Positions 7,704-14,409 of a stretch of DNA of 14,414 bases are shown piece after piece (within the stretch, counting starts at the first letter, position 1; each line of letters starts with the position of its first letter). The notes under the pieces were generated by a model, which saw nothing but the letters and a program-made list of their open reading frames with translations, had not been told where the DNA came from and did not search any database. The translations under genes and the position numbers were made by a program. Source of the stretch: Heterostelium multicystogenum (lineage: Eukaryota; Evosea; Eumycetozoa; Acytosteliales; Acytosteliaceae); assembly GCA_003667245.1 (NCBI GenBank), contig RCNN01000442.1, positions 1 through 14,414 on the forward strand, read 5' to 3'.

Positions 7704-8528
7704 CTAGTTCGCCGAAGTCTCAAAAACTTTGGCCCAGTCGCGACTCACGAGTTCAGAACAAGCATTGGGTGCTCCGCCAAAGCATTGTTGGCAAACACTC
7801 AACATTTCCACCTCAGTACGATACTGAATAGGGTTTCCGGATTCGTCGACCAAAAACGCCTTTGGCACCAATCAGCAATGCGTGCCCCGCACTACGTCAT
7901 GGGCTGACACCGGATATAGAGACAGTCCGCAAACTCCATCCCCAGCAGCGACCTTAGCCAGTCTGTACGCAATCGATGGCATGGGGTAAAAACCTGCCGG
8001 CGCACAGAGCTCGCGATTGGTCTGCGGTTTGTTGCCAGCAGCAGCGCTCACCATCACCAAGCTTCCGTCCGTAAGCTCCTGCTTCGAGAGGTCTACATAG
8101 ACGGGAATTCCATTTCTAATGAGGTTATCCATACCTTGCGCCCAACTGATGCAGTCTGGACGTCCGCCAGGAGTAACTGGGGCATGTACTACGCCCAAAA
8201 TGGGATGATTGTTGTGAAGCAAACCTACTGAAATTGCTGATCCATCTAGTCCTTTGAGGAAATCACTGGTGCCGTCGTTCGGGTCAACAACCCAGCAGAA
8301 GGAGTTGCCGGAAAGTACGTGGCCGGTCTCTTCACCCCACCAATCGCATGGCAAAATTCTCAGCAATTCCTCACGAAGAAATACCTCGATTTCAACGTCG
8401 ATTTCAGCTTTATCACCGTATCCCCTTCGGCCTCCCGGACGGACGCATTCGTCAGCCAATAAAATACCTGCCCGTTCCACAACCTTGATAACTTGGGGAA
8501 GAAACTGCTGCATTTGCGTGTTGATCAT
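7704..8528 (-). pseudogene. Inositol monophosphatase/CysQ-like phosphatase, two compensating frameshifts
   Basis: This is a member of the Mg2+-dependent inositol monophosphatase superfamily, which includes SuhB and CysQ (PAP phosphatase). Visible motifs are GEE at residues 65-67 (WWGEETG), DPNDGTSDF from 82 (the metal and phosphate site) and SAHD at 208-211, where the family usually has WD before an AGHA segment. A missing base near 7890-7893 and an extra base in the A-run 7852-7856 break the last ~65 residues. Read through these, the frame continues (AGHALLIGAKG...) to a stop at 7704-7706. The total of 825 nt is exactly 275 codons, the normal family length. The enzyme is therefore probably complete in the organism if the indels are errors, or truncated at residue 217 if they are real. 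The ATG at 8528 has only a weak AGG upstream. Substrate (PAP, inositol phosphate or another) is undetermined. Confidence 0.78.
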
Positions 8529-8609
8529 GGCGACCTAGCGAGCTAATGGATGGAGGAGTGTAGGGGGGATATTTTGTCCGTAAGCAAATAGACAAGGCTC
8601 CTACTCATC

Positions 8610-9080
8610 TTACAGAAGCTGCGAACCAAGCCATCGACTAAGGCGATCAGCTTGAACGCTTTCCAGCTTGTTGGTGGCTCCTTTGAGCATTCCGACCATG
8701 GCATCTAAATCATGATCGTCCGGAAACCACTCTGACAGCTCGACGTTGCAAAACTCTGAGCGGCCGAGCACCCACTTGAGAACCATATCTCCGGTCGCGC
8801 GGAAGTGGTCGGCCATATAGATCTGGTGATCGGTCTTCCCACCCCCTCCGCTCTAGTTCATCGGTGGTGTTCAAGATGCCCGTGTCACCAAAGCAAAATG
8901 CCGTGTCGGGTAGTGGATACCAGCAAGCGACACCTTCGCCTCACCGACCTCGCTGTTCCAATATGCTAGGTAGTGCCATCCACCCGAAGTGGCGTGAGGC
9001 CTCGGGAAATTTATGGCTGCCTTGCCGGTGATGAAGTGCTCGTAGGTAACCCTACTCAGGTCAAGATCGAAATTACGCAT
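8610..9080 (-). pseudogene. Hypothetical ~156-aa protein, two compensating frameshifts
   Basis: Two adjacent minus-strand open frames (8871-9152 and 8610-8816) are best read as one gene. From the ATG at 9080, behind GAGG, the protein runs MRNFDLDLSRVTYEHF... to GIHYP. A missing base in the GGG run at 8908-8910 then shifts the frame. The next stretch (DTAFCFGDTGILNTTDEL) is clean up to an extra base in the C-run 8842-8846, after which the frame continues with HQIYMADHFRATGD to a stop at 8610. The two indels cancel and give exactly 157 codons. It is Trp- and His-containing and soluble, with no membrane segment and no motif I can name. It follows the XRE regulator in the same direction with 82 bp between them. 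The alternative is two small real ORFs, which I think less likely because the middle stretch is also protein-like. Confidence 0.6.
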
Positions 9081-9162
9081 TACTCGACCTCTTGGATTTT
9101 CCAAAGGTGTGCCACAACACGCAGCCGTGTCTGCCGTCTGAATACGTGACAATGAAAAGCGT

Positions 9163-9567
9163 CTAATCAGCGAAACAGAATTCGACTTGCTGGGACTTCG
9201 TCACTGAGCGATGACTTGGGGGCTTTGGAGAGGGGCGTGGTGCTAGTAACTCATCACACGACGAAATCGCCAGGTTATTGAGAACGCCCTCATGGCCTAG
9301 GCTCGCCAGTTCCTCTTGGGTGCGACGCAGCAAAGCGTCGACGGACTCTCCCGACTCAGCGCAAAGAGTTATGGCTACCAGGGTCATAGGACTCACTCTG
9401 AGCGGCCCGCTCAAAGCCGTGATCATCTCGAGCGTGGGGCTTGACTGGGCGCGCTCTAGTTTCGAAACGTATGTTCGACTGCTGACTTCAGCGAGATTTC
9501 TCTGGGTCAATCCTTTGCCCGCGCGCATCGCTTTTAGCAAAGCAGCAAAAGCAATTTTGAGCGTCAT
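9163..9567 (-). CDS. XRE-family helix-turn-helix regulator
   Basis: This is a 134-aa DNA-binding protein of the Cro/CI type. The HTH_3 domain spans roughly residues 4-62: FAALLKAMRAGKGLTQRNLA is helix 1 to helix 2, and SSRTYVSKLERAQSSPTLEM covers the recognition helix and the usual LERG-like turn. The remaining ~70 residues are a helical segment followed by a charged, proline-rich tail. The frame is open up to 9681, but the start at 9567 (MTLKIAF) is preferred: AGGAACG lies just upstream, the family begins this way, and the longer version would overlap the 9642-9866 gene. The target is unknown. It lies 82 bp upstream of the 8610-9080 gene in the same direction, which it may control along with itself. 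Confidence 0.85.
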   Translation of the reverse strand: MTLKIAFAALLKAMRAGKGLTQRNLAEVSSRTYVSKLERAQSSPTLEMITALSGPLRVSPMTLVAITLCAESGESVDALLRRTQEELASLGHEGVLNNLAISSCDELLAPRPSPKPPSHRSVTKSQQVEFCFAD

Positions 9568-9641
9568 AAACACGTTCCTAATCAGCCAGTCTTTTTGAGC
9601 GTGGTTGCGCTTTATGAGACATTTTAGCCATGTGGAGCCAA

Positions 9642-9866
9642 TCACGGTATGTCGATTGGAGTGGCTTCGCTCACCAGACAAGGTTGGGGTTCCCGCGCCG
9701 CCTCTCTAGCCTCTCGCAGTCTTTGCTCAGCGTACATCGCCGAGTCATCCTCAGGCAGCGGGTAGCCGGCCGCTGAGAGTGCCTTTGCGCGTTCTTCGAT
9801 CAGCACGCGCCCAGGATCTCGAGCGGACTGGTAAGCCCTCCCTTTTACCCGTTGAGTTTCATCCAT
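9642..9866 (-). CDS. Small hypothetical protein, 74 aa
   Basis: This is a charged, Arg/Glu/Ala-rich soluble protein (MDETQRVKGRAYQSARDPGR...) with a helical second half (AMYAEQRLREAREAARE). The ATG at 9866 follows GAGGAG at ideal spacing. No family is recognised. It lies 74 bp upstream of the XRE gene in the same direction, and copy 1 of the structured repeat begins 118 bp upstream of its start. Confidence 0.72.
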   Translation of the reverse strand: MDETQRVKGRAYQSARDPGRVLIEERAKALSAAGYPLPEDDSAMYAEQRLREAREAAREPQPCLVSEATPIDIP

Positions 9867-9983
9867 TTGCGACTCCTCAGAGGCTGAGTAGAAACCAGAG
9901 CAAGTTTTACCAAGGATAGGCTAAGAGAAGTATCAAATTCTTCTGGGCCTTGACATCAAAAAATCAGCTGGGAGTGTGGTGGC

Positions 9984-10098
9984 AAGCGGAGCGCGCAGGC
10001 CGAGAGGCCGAGGCGCGAGGATAGACGCCCTTCGGGCCAAGACGCCGCCCTGGCAGATGGCTTGGTTTACGACAGCCATCCCCGGCAGGGGCGCGCAC
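9984..10098. repeat. Structured ~115-bp repeat, copy 1
   Basis: This GC-rich non-coding element matches 11376-11490. It shares a 15-nt 5' block (AAGCGGAGCGCGCAG), a GACGCCC...GGGCCAAGAC block and a 25-nt 3' block containing GCTTGGTTTACGACAGCC. Hairpins visible here are GGCC/GGCC (9998-10009), GCCC/GGGC (10027-10037), CCCC/GGGG (10080-10091) and a long-range CCAAG (10037-10041) with CTTGG (10061-10065). GATGGCT/AGCCATC can also pair around the 3' block. It sits between the divergent genes 9642-9866 and 10231-10449. The strand is unknown. It could be a structured RNA, a REP-like mobile repeat or a recombination site. Confidence 0.65.
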
Positions 10099-10230
10099 CA
10101 AAACTAACGTCAATCAATCGCCGATCCACTGCTGCATTCGGATCGTAAGACATAGCACTCCCAACGAGGCTTGATTGCAGCACCGGTACATACCAACATC
10201 AGGGTTTCAGCTTCCTAGTTTGGAGGACTT

Positions 10231-10449
10231 ATGAGTCGTGATGACAAAGACACGGTGTACTGCAATGTTCAAATGCCGATAGCCAAAGGCAGGGAGCTTT
10301 CGCGGTTAGTAGCGGAGCTTAGAAAGTCAGGTGCTCATCCCGAGCTAGACTCAGTCTTTGAAGAAATACAGCACGAGCTGAGCTCGTCAATCGAGTTCGT
10401 GGAGGAGCAACTCTCCGGCGCTGGCGGATTTGGCCGGCGGTCACACTGA
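10231..10449 (+). CDS. Small hypothetical protein, 72 aa
   Basis: The ATG at 10231 follows TTGGAGGACTT, a strong ribosome binding site. The product (MSRDDKDTVYCNVQMPIAKG...) has a short beta-like start and then two probable amphipathic helices rich in Glu, with a Gly-rich tail. There is no membrane segment and no known motif, and the family is unrecognised. It precedes the 10519 gene by 69 bp in the same direction, so the two may be co-transcribed. Confidence 0.72.
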   Translation: MSRDDKDTVYCNVQMPIAKGRELSRLVAELRKSGAHPELDSVFEEIQHELSSSIEFVEEQLSGAGGFGRRSH

Positions 10450-10518
10450 AATAGCTCAGCCACGAAGCCCGCGACCTTAAGAAGAGGTCTGGGTGTCCGC
10501 ATTAAGGAGGAGAACCTA

Positions 10519-10924
10519 ATGTCTAGCGGTGTTGTTGATCAGAATCTGCGTGAGCGAGAGAAGATCAGGAGGAAAGCATTGTGGGCGCTATCTGATCTTC
10601 TGCCAGGCGATCCCAAGGCCACTCCAGTCGTGTCTATGCTCGACGAAATCGCACGCCAGGATGAAGCCGACAGGTTGCTGAGAGATGTGGGCGAAACTAG
10701 AGGATCTTCGCGACCTTGTGGTTATCGAACCTCGCTCGAGCGGCCTCCAAATTGTTCGAGAAGAGAGCATTCCAGAACCGTGGCGGGAACGATTTCTACA
10801 AGCGAGTATCGGTTCGACTCGACTCGAAGCGGGGCCTTATCTTCACGACTTAGAGAAATTCATCAATCTTTGGACGCAGGAGAATAAGCACCTGGAGGCA
10901 CACCGTTCAGGGATCGATAAATAG
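10519..10924 (+). pseudogene. Hypothetical ~134-aa protein with one frameshift
   Basis: The ATG at 10519 follows TAAGGAGGAG. The first 56 or so residues are coding-like (REREKIRRKALWALSDLLPG...). An extra G in the GGG at 10689-10691 then shifts the frame. The second part continues in another frame (KLEDLRDLVVIEPRSSGLQI...) to a TAG at 10922-10924. Removing one base gives exactly 135 codons and a smooth join (RDVAKLEDLRD). The off-frame continuation to 10887 is Ser/Arg-rich and looks non-native. The second half could instead be a separate overlapping gene from the ATG at 10685, but it lacks a ribosome binding site. The family is unknown; it looks like a helical soluble protein. Confidence 0.62.
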
Positions 10925-11095
10925 GTTTTTGAGCGCATGCTGGGTGAGCTCGCAACCTCAATCAAATCGTTGAAAATTTACCTATATGGAGCCCTAGGTG
11001 TCAGTGAATAACTCTCCTTCGGACACCTCCGCTCTGCCTTCAGAAGTCTTAGCTACGCAGGTTGACTCTCCCAGCTGCTTGACTCTTATGCACCG

Positions 11096-11287
11096 CTATC
11101 TCTTCACCAGATCTTTGTACAGTTCTCGTGCCGCCAAGATCTGATCTCTGAGTTCCTCAGGGTCAATCCTCATCCCGCCGCGAGGAGTTGTCTGCAAAGT
11201 TTTCAGACCGTTGGCTGCCTTGATGAAGGCTCGCTCCTCTGCCTGAACCCATTCAGGACGTTTGTCTTTCCAAAATGACCATGCCAT
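11096..11287 (-). CDS. Small hypothetical protein, 63 aa
   Basis: The ATG at 11287 follows GAGGCTCAGCGA, an acceptable ribosome binding site. The product (MAWSFWKDKRPEWVQAEERA...) is basic, rich in Trp near the N-terminus and mostly helical, ending in LYKDLVKR. No family is recognised. Copy 2 of the structured repeat starts 89 bp upstream. This is the same arrangement as copy 1 with the 9642-9866 gene. Confidence 0.65.
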   Translation of the reverse strand: MAWSFWKDKRPEWVQAEERAFIKAANGLKTLQTTPRGGMRIDPEELRDQILAARELYKDLVKR

Positions 11288-11375
11288 TCGCTGAGCCTCG
11301 TTCCTGAGCGGATGAGGCTAGTATGTGGCAGCTGAAAGAAATGTCCAAGCTAGGTGGCGACCTTGGTCATAATGT

Positions 11376-11490
11376 AAGCGGAGCGCGCAGACCAGGAAGG
11401 TCGAAGGCATGAGGATGGACGCCCGCAGGGCCAAGACCCGTCGATAGACGAGGCTTGGTTTACGACAGCCATCCCCAGAGGGGCATGCCC
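11376..11490. repeat. Structured ~115-bp repeat, copy 2
   Basis: This is the second copy of the element at 9984-10098, of the same length and in the same orientation. The first hairpin here is GACC/GGTC (11390-11402) where copy 1 has GGCC/GGCC, a paired change that keeps the stem. GCCC/GGGC (11421-11431) keeps its stem with a different loop (GCA against TTC). CCAAG (11431-11435) with CTTGG (11454-11458) encloses a CGTC/GACG hairpin (11439-11450) unlike that of copy 1. CCCC/GGGG (11473-11483) is kept with a shorter loop. It lies between two minus-strand genes. Confidence 0.65.
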
Positions 11491-11509
11491 GAAAAAATAA
11501 AAAGCTAGG

Positions 11510-12109
11510 TTATCCAACCGCACGCTGTTCGTTCGTACGAGGAGCTACACCCATGGCGTAAAGATCATAAGTCTTTCGCAACAGCACTTCGTCATCAGAC
11601 GATACATGTGCGTGCGTAAAGACTGTCGACAAGAAACGCTTCCGTTCGCCATTGCCAACCTCAGACCAAACCCTCGGTTGCCCTTGAGCATCTGGGACTG
11701 CCAAGCGATCAAGAAGGTACTCCTCAAGGCTATGCAACCGCTGCAAGCCATCGATCAAGATATCGCTGCTCTCAGCCATTGCTCGCCCCGCAACCGAATC
11801 ACACCACTCATTAGTGAGATAGCTTCCGAGATCCCCTCCAGACCACACAGAAACGATGAACCGAGCCTTTTGACCCAGATTCCAGACCACTGAGCGATGC
11901 CAAGACGGAACAGGAATGCCCATTACAAACTCCGCAGCCCAAGGGTACTTCTCGTGAGCAACAGATGGCTCGACCAAGTGTTTTTCCCAGCGAGAAACGA
12001 GGATATCAATCGGATATTGATTGGTGCTGGTTGCCAAAATTTGACGTGGCATTCTGAGGCTTGGATCTGAAATTTCGTCGTCCGCGTAGCGCTGAAATTT
12101 GGAAGTCAT
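11510..12109 (-). CDS. DUF262-like (GmrSD/ParB-fold type) protein
   Basis: This 199-aa protein resembles a minimal DUF262 domain, the nucleotide-dependent N-terminal domain of GmrS/GmrSD type IV restriction enzymes and related defence proteins. Visible matches are IPVPSWHRSVVW at 65-76 (family IPxxQRxxxW), LIDGLQRLHSLEEYL from 118 (family DGQQRLxTL) and YDLYAMGVAP at 181-190 (family Y.R.N.GG..). Substitutions at the second Q (DGLQR) and in the last motif suggest a diverged or specialised variant. The HNH (DUF1524) nuclease domain found in GmrD is absent. The start ATG at 12109 overlaps the stop of the upstream gene (ATGA), so the two are translationally coupled. The assignment is from motif recognition only. 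Confidence 0.7.
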   Translation of the reverse strand: MTSKFQRYADDEISDPSLRMPRQILATSTNQYPIDILVSRWEKHLVEPSVAHEKYPWAAEFVMGIPVPSWHRSVVWNLGQKARFIVSVWSGGDLGSYLTNEWCDSVAGRAMAESSDILIDGLQRLHSLEEYLLDRLAVPDAQGQPRVWSEVGNGERKRFLSTVFTHAHVSSDDEVLLRKTYDLYAMGVAPRTNEQRAVG

Positions 12110-12426
12110 GAATGTCCTTGGAGGAGGGGAGTGTTAAAGGTGGACGAACCATTGGCGCGGATGAAATGACGCCGCCACTCATCAACGATTGAGATGATCA
12201 GTAAGTCACGCTCTGTTGAGATTTCGATCTGCTCTCCGTCGACCAGCGCTTGCGCATAGCCCTCAGCGAAGGCTGCAGCTCTGTCAAAGTCGGAAGGGGA
12301 GTCAGAGGACGCGATGTAGCTGACCAAGCGTTCCCACGCCCTGCTTTGACGATGACCCTGAACGGTCTCGGCAAACGGCACGGCGCCTTCCAAGGAGCGT
12401 GCAAATACGATCGTTTGTAGGTTCAA
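12106..12426 (-). CDS. Hypothetical protein coupled to the DUF262-like gene
   Basis: This is a protein of about 106 aa, mostly helical, with an acidic middle (SDSPSDFDRAAAFAEGYAQA) and a C-terminal IIDEW-like segment. It ends in a TGA that overlaps the ATG of the DUF262-like gene by 4 nt, so the two proteins are probably made together and may interact. The start is uncertain. The clean frame begins at a TTG at 12426 with only a weak purine stretch upstream. Another frame, from an ATG at 12449, would need a single-base indel near 12390-12400 to join it. No family is recognised. Confidence 0.62.
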   Translation of the reverse strand: MNLQTIVFARSLEGAVPFAETVQGHRQSRAWERLVSYIASSDSPSDFDRAAAFAEGYAQALVDGEQIEISTERDLLIISIVDEWRRHFIRANGSSTFNTPLLQGHS

Positions 12427-12582
12427 AACCGGTTTCTCTGGATGTCATAGATATGAAAAACGGTTCGTATTGAGAAACCTTGAGCCGTATAGGAAGTTTT
12501 TTGTGCCGACGCAAACAGGCGCTAACCGGACGCGAACGCGTGGACGTGCTAATGGCACTCAGATATTGTCGCAAGCGTGATT

Positions 12583-12597
12583 ACGCGCTAGCCGCGT
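12583..12597. promoter_or_regulatory. Palindrome in the divergent control region
   Basis: ACGCG (12583-12587) and CGCGT (12593-12597) form an inverted repeat around CTAGC, ending 26 bp before the endonuclease start. It lies in the ~180-bp spacer that must hold the promoters of both the endonuclease gene and the divergent 12106-12426 operon, so it could be an operator. The arms are short, and no -35/-10 pair is clear enough to call. Confidence 0.3.
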
Positions 12598-12623
12598 GAC
12601 GACTCATGAAAGGGATAGACGCG

Positions 12624-13791
12624 ATGATTTACCAATGCAACGGATGCAACAGGACTACCTTCGAGATCGCATGCCCGTGGTGCATGGGTTCTCAAGTTTC
12701 ACCGTCATCAGAGCTCACGTTGTGCGACACCTCACGCCACTGGATCCTTCGTTTTATCCCGACTTTCAATACAGATCCAAAGGCTTGATTCAAGATTTCT
12801 TCGGGAAGAAGAAGGAGCAAGCCCAGCTCAACGATCTCCTGAATAACGTGTTGAGAAAGTACGCAGAGCTGAAGCAGCCATACTTCACGAACTTCATTCA
12901 CACAACGCGCGAAAGCGCAGGTAGCAGCGATGACGCAGGCGTACCTGGGCCACGATTGGATGGTGTGTACAGCGAGAGGAGTTGTTTAGGGAAGTCTTGA
13001 TTCGCAAAGGCTTTGACGAGCTTGAAGGGCTTCCATCTCTCTTGGACAAGCTGCTGCAGACCACAGCTTTCAACTCTGACTATATGGGGTTCTCCAGAGA
13101 GCTGACCCGCCACATTCGAACTGATCTTGCCGACACCTTACGTTCTTGGATTGAAGAGGCAGGAACGACCTTCAGGTCTGACTTGGCTTTGTTCTATTAC
13201 TACCTGTGGGAAAATGACGTTGCGTTTCCCCAATGTGCAATTCAACCCTCAAGCGGCTTCGACATCTGGTGTGCCACTCCTCCCGATACAGGTTTTTCGT
13301 AATGGCCTGAGCCTTTGCGAGGAGATTTATTTCGATATTCTCGTCGAGCGGCTGGGATCTCAGCTGGAGCATTTCAATCCGAACCAGTTCATCACCATGT
13401 ACCTAGTGGACGCTATGGACGGATTTCAGTTTGAAGCCTTCCTGGTTGAGATATTCCAAACCATTGGATACGACGTTAAAGAGACCAAGAAGACGGCTGA
13501 CCAAGGCGCTGATCTTTTCGTCAGCCGCTTTGGCAAAAACATGGTGATCCAGGCAAAAACTACTCGGGCTCCGTAGGCAATGCGGCTGTGCAGCAAGCCA
13601 TCTCCGCAAAAGCCTTTTATGGGTGCGACGAGGCCATGGTAGTCACGAACTCCTACTACACGAAATCAGCTAAAGAGCTGGCCAGCACAGCAGGCGTCCG
13701 GCTGATCGACCGGGACGGGCTTCAGAGCTATCTGGATGACTACAACCAGAAGCTCATCGAGGTTTTCCAGGCCGAGGAAGAAAGTGCCTAA
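12624..13791 (+). pseudogene. Mrr-type restriction endonuclease with N-terminal Cys4 segment, frameshifted
   Basis: The C-terminal ~130 residues are a clear Mrr_cat (PD-(D/E)xK) nuclease domain: GFQFEAFLVEIFQTIGYDV, then D of GADLFV at about 13511-13513 and QAK at 13550-13558, followed by an ISAKAFYGCDEAMVVTNSYY strand-helix region typical of the family. The N-terminus from the ATG at 12624 (AAAGGGA upstream) has YQCNGC...ACPWC, a four-cysteine zinc-ribbon-like pair. The frame changes five times: a missing base somewhere in 12680-12740, an extra base near 12900-12904, an extra G near 12978, an extra C in 13228-13231 and a missing A in 13555-13559. Net +1 leaves 1167 nt, exactly 389 codons. 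Mrr enzymes cut modified foreign DNA; the specificity here is unknown. The gene is either decayed or intact with sequence errors. Confidence 0.75.
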
Positions 13792-13902
13792 TCGTTGGCC
13801 GTTTGGTATTTGATGTTTCGTAGTGGACGCCTCGGTCGTATTGAAAGCACCGGGGCGACATGACACGGAGCTTACCAGCCTCACCAACTCATGGACGCAA
13901 TC

Positions 13903-13923
13903 ACGCCAATGGCGGCGTTTTTT
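13903..13923 (+). terminator. Rho-independent terminator after the endonuclease gene
   Basis: ACGCC (13903-13907) pairs with GGCGT (13914-13918), followed by a run of six T (13918-13923). It lies 112 bp after the endonuclease stop, in the right orientation. The stem is short but G/C-rich. Confidence 0.6.
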
Positions 13924-14039
13924 AGACTTACACGCCGTCCTTCGTTGAATTCAAAATTTGTACTGCTTCGTCAACGCCAATAGGCAATCGTCTAGCTTTT
14001 CATACTACGCTCCACTGTCAGCTACCCAGAGAAGGGGGC

Positions 14040-14168
14040 ATGAGGCAAGTTGAGTTCATACGGAGCATGTATGTCGAGTCTACGAGCAGAGTATCAGCGG
14101 TTTCTGGTTCACTCGGTAACCAGCAAATGTCTGACGATGTACGCCGGATGGCCAAGCTGGTTAGGTAA
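14040..14168 (+). CDS. Small hypothetical ORF, 42 aa
   Basis: The ATG at 14040 directly follows GAGAAGGGGGC, a strong though closely spaced ribosome binding site. The frame (MRQVEFIRSMYVESTSRVSA...) is polar and helix-like, ending in RRMAKLVR before TAA at 14166-14168. A longer overlapping frame from a TTG at 14050 competes, but its N-terminal part looks less protein-like. Given how many single-base indels this window has, the piece could be the start of a longer gene continuing into 14218-14409. The family is unknown. Confidence 0.4.
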   Translation: MRQVEFIRSMYVESTSRVSAVSGSLGNQQMSDDVRRMAKLVR

Positions 14169-14217
14169 TCACCTCCAAGAGGCATCTCGGAGGAAACTGG
14201 AGAAGGAAAAGATCAGT

Positions 14218-14409
14218 ATGCGCATTACCAACGACGACTATTCACCTATTCAGCTTGTCAGTGAGCTCTCGACACGAGAAACCTGTAAATGGAATGGCCA
14301 CGGAAGTTTCTTCGTTGAAGAAAAAGCTAAGCATGAATGGATTGTCGAAGCATGGACGGAAAAGCTCGACGAAAATTCTGAATCTCTTCCAACGATACGG
14401 AAACGCTAG
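14218..14409 (+). CDS. Small hypothetical protein, 63 aa
   Basis: The ATG at 14218 follows GAAGGAAAAG. The product (MRITNDDYSPIQLVSELSTR...) is acidic and soluble, with aromatic residues in KWNGHGSFFVEE and a basic end (TIRKR). No family is recognised. It begins 49 bp after the 14040-14168 frame, with which it may form one transcript. It stops five bases before the window ends, so its downstream context cannot be seen. Confidence 0.5.
   Translation: MRITNDDYSPIQLVSELSTRETCKWNGHGSFFVEEKAKHEWIVEAWTEKLDENSESLPTIRKR

Noticed and set aside
10996..11028. AGGTGTC/GACACCT inverted repeat as a terminator for 10519-10924
   Set aside because: The 19-nt loop is long and no T-tract follows on either strand. 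It is left as an unexplained short palindrome.
12415..12450. A tRNA T-arm-like string (GGTTCAAAACC) that might be an old attachment site
   Set aside because: The flanking bases do not form the 5-bp T-stem or an acceptor stem, and no other tRNA arm is present upstream.
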